From: Brassica napus
Taxonomy: Eukaryota > Streptophyta > Magnoliopsida > Brassicales > Brassicaceae
Assembly (NCBI RefSeq): GCF_020379485.1
Contig: NC_063447.1
Location: forward strand, 60,687,452-60,751,451
Length of the DNA: 64,000 nt
Direction of reading: 5' to 3'
In this document: one piece after another, positions 33,415-42,920 of the stretch
How positions within the stretch are numbered: position 1 is the first letter of the stretch
How the letters are laid out: each line of letters starts with the position of its first letter
Notes under the pieces: model-generated
Seen by the model: only the letters and a program-made list of their open reading frames with translations
What the model was told of the DNA's origin: nothing
Databases searched by the model: none
Position numbers and translations under genes: made by a program

Positions 33415-34251
33415 GGAGCACCTGAGATGTTCTGTTGAGCAATGATCATTAATACTGTTCTCTGATAACTAACAAACTCCATTAGCACCGTGCTTATTAT
33501 TTGGTCGACTAAAATTTTCTTCAATTGGCACAATTTACATTTAAATTTTTGTGTATGATATATTTTAGTGAATCTTTTATTATGTTGATTTTTTTTGGTT
33601 TTGAAGAGAATTATATCTAACAGATTTAAATGACACAAGTAAAAATAACTGCAATTTTAAAAAAAACCGACCCGAATTAATTTCAACACAAAAAGAGCTG
33701 GTCTGAATAAATTTGACCCAAAAATAACCAATATAGATTCAATCTAAAAACATGGGTATTCATGAGTGTATATATATATATATATATGTTTTGGTTTATT
33801 TTAATTTATGATTTAGTTGTTATATCATTTTGTTTGCGATCTTTACTATTCTATTTTTCATATCTTCAAGTAATATGAAACTTTAAGTGTCAGTTTCTAG
33901 AGTTTTTTTTTTAATTTCAATTAACTGTAATAAAATTTTAGTTGTTTTACAAATTTTTATGTAAATATGAAGCAATTCGGTTAAATTTTGATAGATACTA
34001 AATAGATACACGCTACATATCTAAAAGTTAGACTCAGACGGGTTAACTCAAACCAAACTGAAATTAAATTGACCCAATTGGATAGACTACATTAGCACGT
34101 TTTCTTTTTTTTTTTCTTTTTTTTTTTTTTAAATTTTAATTAGCACGTTTTCAATAGAGAAACATTACACAAGTTAAACATTAATAGATAGATACATAAA
34201 ACCGTCTCGAGTCAAGGGGACAAGACAGAGTAGATTAAACAAGGCAGATGA
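33415..34251. other. Central spacer of the inverted duplication
   Basis: AT-rich DNA between the convergent ends of genes A and B, with a (TA)n run near 33768-33787 and T-runs near 34106-34132. No gene is seen. Confidence 0.45.
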
Positions 34252-34686
34252 TCACATTGCGTCTGGTTCAACCGGTTTGAATTCATGGCATGGTCCTCCT
34301 GTGACGGTTTTGGAATCTTCTGAGCTTCCTGGAAACGGTAACAAGCGCCGGTTTTGATCTTTTCCGCGAGGTAATGTCACCACGATAGCTCTCGTCCTTG
34401 ACAATGTCCAATGAACACCGCCCATATCTTGCTCCTTTCAAAACAAACAGACAAAGAATATGTGAGAGTAAGACAAAAGCGGCTTAGGGGGATGGATTTA
34501 CTTACTACTTAGAGAAAACGATAGCAATCTGATCACTGTTTTACCTCTTTCTGCTGCCTTGCAATCTGTTCCCTTCTTGGTCCCAGCTGTTGGTCCCTCA
34601 AACCCACCAATGCATGCAGTATCTTAGTGTCAAGTAGGAGCAGGTCAGAGGAGATCATGCCCTCCAGCTCTCTGCCATTCATTCTC
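34252..34686 (-). pseudogene. Second K-box segment of gene B
   Basis: Exon 34686-34545 (RMNGRELEGMISSDLLLLDT, ending QIARQQKE) and terminal exon 34434-34252 (EQDMGGVHWTLSRTRAIVVT, ending KPVEPDAM then stop) are both open with good splice edges. They can no longer be joined to the first part, because the donor of the preceding exon is altered to an in-frame TAG at 34795-34793. They may still be transcribed as an untranslated 3' region or through an alternative isoform. Confidence 0.55.
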
Positions 34687-34792
34687 CTGTGAAGATTAAA
34701 CAAACACCACAAAAAAAAAAAAAATGAATCCAAAATTAATATTAAAAAAAAAAAAAAAGGAAGAGACTTCTACCGAGCAAAACAGTCCATTA

Positions 34793-35679
34793 CTAGTTCA
34801 AAAGCCACAATCTCTCCAGCTCCTTGTGCACAGGTTCAGAGCTACGTCTCTCAAATTCTCTCTTCATCTTAAGCTGCAAGAACAAAAACGTGAGAGGCAA
34901 GAAAAGAGAGATAGGGACCAGAGGCTGACAACAATATACAAGCACGCACCAGTGGCGCTTCATGATCTTGTTTCTCCTCTCTTTCTTCTTTAGAGCTGGT
35001 ATATAATCAAAAAAAAAAAAAATTGGTTCAATGAGCAAAAAAAATAAAAGTGATACATAATCAGACATCTACTAAATCTAAGAAGCCAAGTTTGATACAA
35101 TCAATAAACCAAAAAAAAATATTGATTTTTGTGTCTCATCTAGCTCATTATTAAAAACTCATGTTTCTTACCTGGAGGTAGAGGATTTGCGCAGCCTTTC
35201 ATCTTCTTCGAGCTTAATCTTCTTCTGCAATAGATTAAAACAAGATTACAAAACATGATCAATGACTAAAAAGAGACAACAAGATTACCTTTTGGTCAAT
35301 CACAATGAGCCGGACCTCCTTTAAGTGACTTAGAAGGGATAGCAGCTCGGAGAAACTCACACTGTCGTCTTTACCATTCATCCTGCTGATCAAAAGCTGT
35401 AACCTCTGGACCTCTCGCTGCAGAGACAAGAAGAGATTCAAACGGATGATCGTTGAAAAAGAAGAAGTGCTTATATATATACACATACATATCACAGCTT
35501 CATTGTCTTGTCCCTCTAGACTTTGCTCAGAGCTGCATCCGTATCTGTACAAAAGATCCGATTTTGAGATGATCCAAAGACCTAAATTGAACAGAGAAAC
35601 TCTAGGAAACAGAACCGTTTCCGGTTTACCTGCTGCTGCAGCAGAAATTGCACAACACACTCGCCTTCTCCTCCGTCAT
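34793..35679 (-). CDS. MADS-less K-box gene B (right arm)
   Basis: Six exons: 35679-35630, 35544-35496, 35417-35289, 35224-35172, 34995-34950 and 34873-34793, closing in frame to 135 aa. The start MTEEKASVLCNFCCSRYGCS parallels gene A (LCDFC/LCNFC), again with no MADS box. Exon 3 is the K-box (REVQRLQLLISRMNGKD, then VSFSELLSLLSHLKEV). Exons 4-6 are a charged coiled coil (KKIKLEEDERLRKSS; KREFERRSSEPVHKELERL) that ends at TAG where a second K-box exon should be spliced on. All six exons have GT-AG borders and consistent phase, so this copy is better preserved than gene A. Its function is unknown; a dimerisation-only MADS partner is a guess. Confidence 0.55.
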
Positions 35680-36359
35680 CTCTGAAAAAAACCCAAATCG
35701 ATCCAAAAAGGTTTGATCTTCTTGTTGTGTCTTAAAGAGAGAGAGGGAGAGAGGGTTATATACCCGGTTAAGTTGGGTTGGTTCGAATTAAACGGATTGA
35801 AACATTTCGTTATATACCCGGTTAAGATCGGTTCGAGTTTACCGGATTATATTAGCAAAATAGATATTTACTCTTTAATAAAGGGACATTCCTATATTTT
35901 TTGGATACTAATTTTATTAACATTTCTTTTCTTCCTTTTTTTAAACAAAGGAAAATTCCTTCTTTTTTTTTTAAATCGACTTATTTATTTGTTAATAGAC
36001 ACAAAAAAAAAGTTATTTCGTTTGCTGAATTCCACAAACATATGTAGATCATATATTACAAAAAAAAAACTTTTATCACTCAGCCAAAAAAAAACTATTA
36101 CTTCTATATGATTAGGGAAGCATTATCTTCCTCCACAAATCACAAATCTATCTGGAGTAATAATTTATAAGGAAACCATGATTCCTTCTTTAAGTTCTTG
36201 TGCTTTTTAAGCTTCATGTGATCATTTTATTGAAAGATAGATTGCTTGAGATATTCAGATATCTAACTAAATGGTTCACCCACCGCACCTTGAACTCCTC
36301 ATCACTCATCTCACAAAGTTTACTCTCAAAACTTCTTTGATAAAAACTCCACTCCCGTA
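35680..36359. other. Promoter side of gene B and insertion-site flank
   Basis: It contains the outer edge of the inverted duplication (to about 36165), with a duplicated CGTTATATACCCGGTTAAG block near 35752 and 35808. The unduplicated host sequence then leads to the copia insertion site (TCTAT at 36360-36364). Confidence 0.45.
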
Positions 36360-36364
36360 TCTAT

Positions 36365-36535
36365 TGTAAGAGTATGGAAAGTGTATAATCATTAACGTCT
36401 ATCAACGGCTATATCGTCTGTAATTAGTCTATTGTATCTCCTAGAATATTGCCTTGCCTTTCTTGTAATCATCTCTGTACATATAAGAACAGAGCTCCTT
36501 ACTCAATTATATTCATTCAATTCCAATACTCAATA
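36365..36535 (+). repeat. 5' LTR of the copia element
   Basis: 171 bp, starting TGTAAGAGTATGG and ending CTCAATA. An internal CATATAAG (about 36479-36486) may act as the TATA element of the retrotransposon promoter. Confidence 0.93.
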
Positions 36536-36548
36536 TGGTATCAGAGCC
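36536..36548 (+). promoter_or_regulatory. Primer-binding site (tRNA-iMet)
   Basis: TGGTATCAGAGCC directly abuts the 5' LTR, the standard plant copia primer-binding site. Confidence 0.92.
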
Positions 36549-36654
36549 CTATAGGTGAAAACCTATTTTTTTTTTTTCTTTTCTCTTCCGCCTCTCTTCT
36601 CCCAAATCTCGTTTCTTCTTCTTGTCTCAGACCTAACTTTCTCTCCAAGTATCA

Positions 36655-38160
36655 ATGACAATGAATGAACACACGGCTGAACGTACGGTTGTGTTCAATC
36701 CCCATGATCCACGCACCACCCTGCTCTCGGTCAACATGTCGAGCGTGACCAAACTCACCACGACGAACTATCTGATGTGGAGTCGCCAGATCCGTGCGCT
36801 TCTTGAGGGTCATGAACTTCATCACTTTATTGATGATAACAACACCGCACCTGCTCCGACTATTAATGTTCATGGCGAGGCTCAACCAAACCCGGCGTTT
36901 GCTCCTTGGAGGCGACAAGACCGGCTTCTCTACAGCGCTATCATAGGTGCGATCACCTTACCGGTTCAGACCGTCGTCTCCAGCGCAACAACAACAAAAG
37001 AGGTGTGGACTATTCTCCTGTCTACCTTTGGCATTCCGACTCGTGGTCATGTGCGCCAGATCAAAAAGCAAATTGAATCTTCTGTCAAAGGTACCAAGAC
37101 CATTAGTGAATATCTGCGCCTAGTTAAGTCCAAGGTTGATGAGCTAGCCTTGCTCGGCAAGCCAATGGATCCAGAAGATGTTACTGAGAGAATTCTTGAT
37201 GGACTCCTTGAGGAGTACAAACCAGAGATTGATGCTATCAACGGCCGTGACACTACGATCCCGTTCACTGAGCTATACGAAAGACTCATTAATCGCGAGG
37301 CCATGCTCATGTGTAAAGACTCTTCTGCTGCGACTCCGATTGTGGCACACACTACTGATGCTAGACCACGCTCTCACTGGAAGAACAATAACAACAATCA
37401 CAACAACTATTCGCAGAACAGAGGGAATCAAGCCACATTTCAACCAAGGTTTAACAAACCTTATCTTGGCAGATGTCAAGCATGCGGCACACAAGGACAT
37501 AGTGCCAAGTATTGTCCACAGTTCCGTCTTGTTCGAGGTGCAGCAACGCCACCACAAGCGACTGCAATGCGACCTCAACAGTCTTGGAACTCTCAACAAC
37601 TCAACCTGGCGTGGCATCCTCAAGCTAATCAAGCAATCATGCCTTCTCCGATGAATCAACCAATCATGTCTGATGCATCTACATGGCTCTTTGATAGTGG
37701 CGCTTCCCACCACATGACATCTGACTTGGCTAATCTGTCTCTCCACAATCCTTACAGTGGCGGTGATGGTGTCTTACTCGGTGATGGGTCAGGCCTCAAC
37801 ATCTCCCACACTGGTTCTTTATCTCTTCCTTCTTATACAAAACCTTTCTTTCTTAACAGTGTATTATGTGTTCCATCGTTACAAAAGAACTTAATTTCTG
37901 TGTTTCAATTATGCTCAACTAATGGGGTTGCTGTCACGTTTACTCCAACTTACTTTCAGGTGAGAGACTTGCAGATGGGGGCTCTTCGTCTGGAGGGCAA
38001 GCCTAAAGATGGTACCTATGAATGGCCGCTTTCAAAAACCTCTAAACCTCCTTCTCTTGCGTTTGCTTCAGCTGTCAAGACCACTATGTCTGATTGGCAC
38101 TCGCGTCTTGGTCATCCTGCTTTTCCAATTCTTCAAAAACTAGTTTCTATTTATCAGTGA
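36655..38160 (+). CDS. Copia gag-protease and start of integrase (interrupted)
   Basis: A 501-aa frame from ATG 36655. The gag region (UBN2/retrotran_gag type: NYLMWSRQIRALLEGHEL and VWTILLSTFGIPTRGHVRQI) is followed by a CCHC zinc knuckle (CQACGTQGHSAKYC), then the aspartic protease site (WLFDSGASHHMTSD). It ends in the integrase N-terminal zinc domain (DWHSRLGHPAF) at an in-frame TGA, 38158-38160. The next block continues in the same frame after 38160, so this is a single nonsense change rather than the natural end of gag. Confidence 0.9.
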   Translation: MTMNEHTAERTVVFNPHDPRTTLLSVNMSSVTKLTTTNYLMWSRQIRALLEGHELHHFIDDNNTAPAPTINVHGEAQPNPAFAPWRRQDRLLYSAIIGAITLPVQTVVSSATTTKEVWTILLSTFGIPTRGHVRQIKKQIESSVKGTKTISEYLRLVKSKVDELALLGKPMDPEDVTERILDGLLEEYKPEIDAINGRDTTIPFTELYERLINREAMLMCKDSSAATPIVAHTTDARPRSHWKNNNNNHNNYSQNRGNQATFQPRFNKPYLGRCQACGTQGHSAKYCPQFRLVRGAATPPQATAMRPQQSWNSQQLNLAWHPQANQAIMPSPMNQPIMSDASTWLFDSGASHHMTSDLANLSLHNPYSGGDGVLLGDGSGLNISHTGSLSLPSYTKPFFLNSVLCVPSLQKNLISVFQLCSTNGVAVTFTPTYFQVRDLQMGALRLEGKPKDGTYEWPLSKTSKPPSLAFASAVKTTMSDWHSRLGHPAFPILQKLVSIYQ

Positions 38161-39245
38161 CCTACTACATCTAGTGTTTTAATGGCTTCTCCATGCACTT
38201 CTTGCTCTATTAATAAAATGCACAAGTTGCCTTTTAAAAATTCTACTTTGCGATCATCTTTTCCGCTTGATATAGTCTTTTCAGATGTGTGGACATCTCC
38301 ACAAATTTCAGAAGATGGTTTTAAGTATTATGTTATTTTTGTAGATCATTTTACACGCTATACATGGTTATATCCATTGAAACAAAAATCCCAAGTGTTT
38401 GATGTTTTTACTAGATTCAAAGTCTTGGTTGAAAATCGATTTCAAACCAAACTTAGAACTCTATACACTGACAATGGGGGTGAATATATAGCGTTAGCAT
38501 CCTTTTTAGCTTCTCATGGCATCTCTCATATGACAAGTCCGCCGCATACTCCAGAACATAACGGTATATCGGAGCGTAGACATCGACATATAGTCGAGAC
38601 TGGTCTTGCTCTGTTATCTCATGCTTCAATGCCTAAATCGTTTTGGACTTATGCATTTGCTACGGCTGTCTATCTTATAAACAGAATGCCAACTCCGGTT
38701 TTAAATTTTCAAACTCCTTTTCAAAAGTTACATGGACATGTTCCAAATTATGAAAAACTTCGGATCTTTGGCTGCCTGTGTTTTCCATGGCTTAGACCAT
38801 ATGCATCTAACAAGCTTGATGCACGATCGACACCTTGTGTCTTTCTAGGCTATTCAATAACACAGCGTGCCTATTTCTGTTTTGATAGAGAAACAAAATG
38901 GATTTATACTTCGCGTCATGTAGTTTTTCATGAATCGGTTTTCCATTCTCTATTTCTTCTTCAAAAGTTTCAACAGAGGATGATCAAGATGTCCCCACTC
39001 GCTCTCATCCTGTTGTCTCTCTTATACCGCAACCGGTTCCTCATGCTGAACCCCCACCCGCAACAAACCCACCTCAGCCTAACCCTCCTGCTACTACCAC
39101 TCCCAGCAACACTCCACCTCTCGATGTTCCTTTACCTCCTCCATCCATACCACCTTCAACCCAACTTCCTCAACCTACTCGCGCGAGTACTCGTACCCGG
39201 AAACCAGTCCAGAAACTAAACCTTCATACTACCACTACCTCGCTC
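38161..39245 (+). pseudogene. Copia integrase segment between nonsense and frameshift lesions
   Basis: From 38182 the frame encodes the rest of the integrase zinc motif (CTSCSINKMHK) and the integrase core. The DDE residues are recognisable in DIVFSDVWTSP, LYTDNGGEYI and PPHTPEHNGISERRHRHIVE. Near 38930-38965 the frame is lost: the ORF continues to 39219 as a spurious Leu-rich tail, while the genuine Pro-rich linker continues in another frame into the reverse transcriptase ORF. Confidence 0.85.
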
Positions 39246-40799
39246 TTGGAACAGATTCCTAAAACAGTTGTTGAAGCCCTCAAGAGCCCCCATTGGCGCA
39301 AAGCTATGAGTGATGAGTTTGATGCTCAAACAGGGAATCATTCATGGGATTTAGAAACACTAACTGAAGCAGCTAATCATGTTAATGTTGTAGGTTGCAG
39401 GTGGATCTTCACCATAAAGAGAAACGCAGATGGCTCCATAGCTCGCTACAAAGCCAGACTTGTTGCCAAGGGTTACACTCAAAGACCAGGTGTCGATTAT
39501 CATGACACATTTAGTCCAGTCGTGAAGCCGGCCACAATCAGGACCATTCTCAGCATTGCAGTTACTAAAAATTGGAACCTGCGTCAACTTGATGTCAACA
39601 ATGCATTTCTTCAAGGTCATCTCAAAGAAGATGTCTACATGATGCAACCCCCAGGTTTTATTGATAAAGATAATCCCACTGCAGTGTGTAAGCTCCGGAA
39701 GGCTATTTATGGACTTAAACAAGCCCCACGGGCATGGTACAATGAGCTCCGCACGTTTCTTCTCCAGTCTGGTTTCAAGAACTCAGTAGCGGATGCCTCT
39801 CTCTTTATCTACAACAAGAATGGGGTTCTCATCTACATGCTTGCCTACGTAGATGATTTGATCATCACTGGAAACAGTCCCTCTCATACATCCCGGTTTA
39901 TCGAATCCTTATCTCAACGTTTTTCTTTAAAAGATTTAGATGACTTGTCGTTCTTTCTTGGCATAGAAGTAATTAGGACAAAGGAGGGCATGCACTTGAA
40001 TCAAAGTCGTTACATATTAGATCTTCTACATCGTACAAAAATGGCTGACTGTCATTCTATCAAGACACCTATGTGTTCTAACACTACTTTAACGTTGTCT
40101 TCAGGTACTCCTTTGGCTGATCCTTCAGAATATCGAGCAGTAGTCGGCAGCCTCCAGTATCTCTCATTGACGCGGCCTGACATCTCCTTTCCAGTAAATA
40201 AGCTGTCTCAGTTCATGCACAAGCCCACCACTGACCACTGGCAAGCAGTCAAGCGCATCCTTCGTTATCTTGCTGGCACAACCACATGCGGCATCTTTCT
40301 TCCAGCTCACAACACTCCTAGTCTTCACGCGTTCACTGATGCGGATTGGGCTGGGAACCGAGACGACTATACTTCCACTGGTGCTTATATAGTCTATCTT
40401 GGTCGTCATCCTATTGCTTGGTCATCTAAGAAACAAACTGGTGTAGCTCGATCATCAACAGAAGCAGAGTATCGGTCTCTTGCATCCACTACAGCTGAAG
40501 TCTGCTGGCTTCAGTCTCTTCTGTCCGAGCTTGAAGCCCCATCTCCTACTAAACCAGTCATCTACTGTGACAATATTGGAGCTACATACCTTGCTGCCAA
40601 TCCGGTCTTTCATTCCAGAATGAAACATCTTGCTCTTGACTATCATTTTGTTCGACAATTTGTGCAAAGCGGTGAACTGCGCGTATCTCACGTCAACTCA
40701 GCTGATCAACTTGCCGACGCACTGACGAAGCCATTACCTCGCACACGGTTTGATTCTCTACTAGTCAAGATCGGACTCTCGAATGGCCGTCCGTCTTGA
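39246..40799 (+). CDS. Copia reverse transcriptase-RNase H
   Basis: A 517-aa open frame, itself undamaged, covering the RVT_2 domain. It begins at the linker end (VEALKSPHWRKAMSDEFDA), then CRWIFTIKRNADGSIARYKA, the LDVNNAFLQG motif and the YVDD catalytic box (MLAYVDDLIITG). The RNase H domain follows (FTDADWAGNRDDYTSTGAYI, then RSSTEAEYRSLA and YCDNIGATYLA). It has no start of its own, because it is normally expressed as part of the polyprotein. Confidence 0.93.
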   Translation: MEQIPKTVVEALKSPHWRKAMSDEFDAQTGNHSWDLETLTEAANHVNVVGCRWIFTIKRNADGSIARYKARLVAKGYTQRPGVDYHDTFSPVVKPATIRTILSIAVTKNWNLRQLDVNNAFLQGHLKEDVYMMQPPGFIDKDNPTAVCKLRKAIYGLKQAPRAWYNELRTFLLQSGFKNSVADASLFIYNKNGVLIYMLAYVDDLIITGNSPSHTSRFIESLSQRFSLKDLDDLSFFLGIEVIRTKEGMHLNQSRYILDLLHRTKMADCHSIKTPMCSNTTLTLSSGTPLADPSEYRAVVGSLQYLSLTRPDISFPVNKLSQFMHKPTTDHWQAVKRILRYLAGTTTCGIFLPAHNTPSLHAFTDADWAGNRDDYTSTGAYIVYLGRHPIAWSSKKQTGVARSSTEAEYRSLASTTAEVCWLQSLLSELEAPSPTKPVIYCDNIGATYLAANPVFHSRMKHLALDYHFVRQFVQSGELRVSHVNSADQLADALTKPLPRTRFDSLLVKIGLSNGRPS

Positions 40800-40806
40800 G
40801 GGGGTG

Positions 40807-40977
40807 TGTAAGAGTATGGAAAGTGTATAATCATTAACGTCTATCAACGGCTATATCGTCTGTAATTAGTCTATTGTATCTCCTAGAATATTGCCTTGCC
40901 TTTCTTGTAATCATCTCTGTACATATAAGAACAGAGCTCCTTACTCAATTATATTCATTCAATTCCAATACTCAATA
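40807..40977 (+). repeat. 3' LTR of the copia element
   Basis: 171 bp, with no difference from the 5' LTR found by eye. Confidence 0.93.
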
Positions 40978-40982
40978 TCTAT

Positions 40983-41337
40983 ATGTCCAGGAAAATCGTG
41001 AGTATTCTCATAAAATATCAATCTCATTAATTCTCTTTGAAATTGACTACGTTATTCATCTTCAATGGGCAGGATTAATTATTCTCACCGAAGATAAACG
41101 ATTTTCTCATTGGTCAGATTATAGTTTCTTTTATAGTTATTTGCCAACGAAATGGACACTAACAGAAATGTAACTTTTCAGGTTTCAAAGTACCTATATA
41201 GTTAGAAGTGACTAAACGTGTAAGGGAGAAGTATAAAAGTGCATGTGACTCAACAACAACATGCTTATGAATAAAAAACGGTTTTTTTATTGTAACATTC
41301 AGTATGAATATATAATCAAGAAGGACCCTTCAAATTA
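40983..41337. other. Spacer between the copia element and the DUF642 gene
   Basis: AT-rich host sequence containing the 3' flank of the DUF642 gene. No gene is seen. Confidence 0.4.
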
Positions 41338-42855
41338 TTAATTGGCCGGAAGTACAATAACACTATCAAGAACAGGTCCACAAAGATGGCCAAAGTCATG
41401 AAGTTTAGTATGATAAAACGCACTGTAAAAAGTCAACCTAGTACGGTTTGAATCGGCAACAAACTTAAAATGTCCTGTTTTGTAAGCTCCTTTACCTTCT
41501 GACACGAAAGGAAGCTTGAACGGTTGTTTTCCCGCAAACGCCTCCACCATCATCGACCCGTGGCAGCCGTTTTGAGCGTCTCCCACCGTGAAAGAGAGCA
41601 TATACGCCTTTCCGGCGACGGTACGTATGATCTGAGCGATTGCACTTTCTCTTCCAGCAACTAGCTCGACGGCTGAAAGGCCAAAGGGAACCTTGAAATG
41701 ACGTTTATCGATATACTTCACCGGTTTGAGGGACTCGATGATCCATCCTGGAAGTGGAGAGATGATGTCTTGGATCCTTGCCGGAATCAAGATTCCGGTA
41801 GAGTAGTTAGCAAAAGCGTGAGGGCCAATCTCAAACCCTTCGTTTTTCACCAAGTTTCCTGTGATATGTCACGTGACGATGAAGAAACAAAGTTACATGG
41901 TGGAATAGAAACATCAAGGTGAAATGAAGGACTAAAATCGCAAATAATTTTATATTATTTATTTATTGGCAAACTGTATATATATTGTTCAAAACTAACA
42001 ATGTTGTTTGATTTAGACTATTTTAGATCGATCTAGACTATTTTTAATCAATTTAAGATGGTTAAAACCCATTTAAACGTTTAGATCAGATATTTAAGAA
42101 GATTTTTTTGGTTAAGCAGCTTACGCCGATTTTTATAATACTGGTAATAGATGATATTAGTTTAGAATTGTTACCTCTGTTATACTTGAGAGGAAGTATC
42201 TCTTTGATAGCAACAACATCGACGAGGGGTCCACACGTACGGTCTTCTTGAACACCAGGGTTATGGAAAGTGACTTTAACTACGTCGGACATTGACCTGA
42301 AAGCCCAAGCATAAGTGTCACCACCGTCGGAGCTAAAGACTGTCTGGATGGGAAGCTCATTGGCCTGGCCGGGCACAGAGACTTTGATGTTCTCATCCTG
42401 AGCACAACTCCTCGTGGCTCCGAATGTTAGAGAGTAGACCAAGCCACGCTTCACTCTCACGTATTGAGAGATGGAGGCTAAGCTTCCCAGTCTAACCGCG
42501 TGGACCCCACGTGGGACGGGAAAATAGAATCCTCCGGGCTGAGGCCCACCGGAGACTAACTCAACTTGACCGGAGATTTGCCAGTGAGGGAGAGAGTTTC
42601 TGCCGATTATTTGTCGACTCTTCATGTTTGATTTTAGAGGGGTGTGCTCAAAGTTGCCATTTGGAAGAAGCCCTATATATATGAATATAGAGATGGAAAA
42701 ACATAACATTATAAATTCACATTTGACTAAACGGTTTAGCTAGTGAATATGAGTTTCTTACCATCGAGATGAGGAGTTCGACGTGGTCGGGCGCTGTGCG
42801 AGCCATGGCATAGAGAGAGGAGGAGAAGAAAGCAAAGAGAGTGATAAAGAGACAT
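41338..42855 (-). CDS. Secreted DUF642 cell-wall protein
   Basis: Three exons: 42855-42762, 42672-42175 and 41858-41338, closing in frame to 370 aa. The N-terminus MSLYHSLCFLLLLSLCHGSHS is a clear signal peptide. The mature part starts DGLLPNGNFEHTP and has two galactose-binding-like DUF642 modules. The first carries LPHWQISGQVELVSGG and GVHAVRLGS, with RTCGPLVDVVAI at its end. The second carries LPGWIIESLKPVKYID and ends HLCGPVLDSVIVLPA. DUF642 proteins are plant-specific extracellular proteins that bind wall polysaccharides and interact with pectin methylesterases. The 370-aa length and position fit At2g41800. Arabidopsis has a tandem partner (At2g41810); only one copy is seen here. Confidence 0.95.
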
Positions 42856-42911
42856 TTTAAGATCACTGCTCTTATTAATTAGCTCACTTATATCAAGAAG
42901 AACCTTGTAAC

Positions 42912-42920
42912 CTATATATA
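42912..42920 (-). promoter_or_regulatory. Putative TATA box of the DUF642 gene
   Basis: CTATATATA on the plus strand reads TATATATAG on the minus strand, about 57-65 bp upstream of the ATG at 42855. This is a plausible core promoter with a short leader. Confidence 0.5.

Larger units (their letters stand above)
36365..40977 (+). mobile_element. Ty1/copia LTR retrotransposon (4613 bp), recently inserted
   Basis: Two 171-bp LTRs (36365-36535 and 40807-40977) appear identical base for base. The 5-bp target duplication TCTAT flanks the element (36360-36364 and 40978-40982). The primer-binding site TGGTATCAGAGCC, complementary to initiator tRNA-Met, follows the 5' LTR at 36536. A purine tract (GAGGGGGTG) precedes the 3' LTR. 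The internal order is gag, protease, integrase, reverse transcriptase, RNase H, which defines copia. The polyprotein frame is broken at two places, described under the coding parts. Confidence 0.97.

Noticed and set aside
36652..37746. Several long minus-strand and alternative-frame ORFs under the copia gag
   Set aside because: Shadow frames of the gag-protease coding sequence, with no features of their own.
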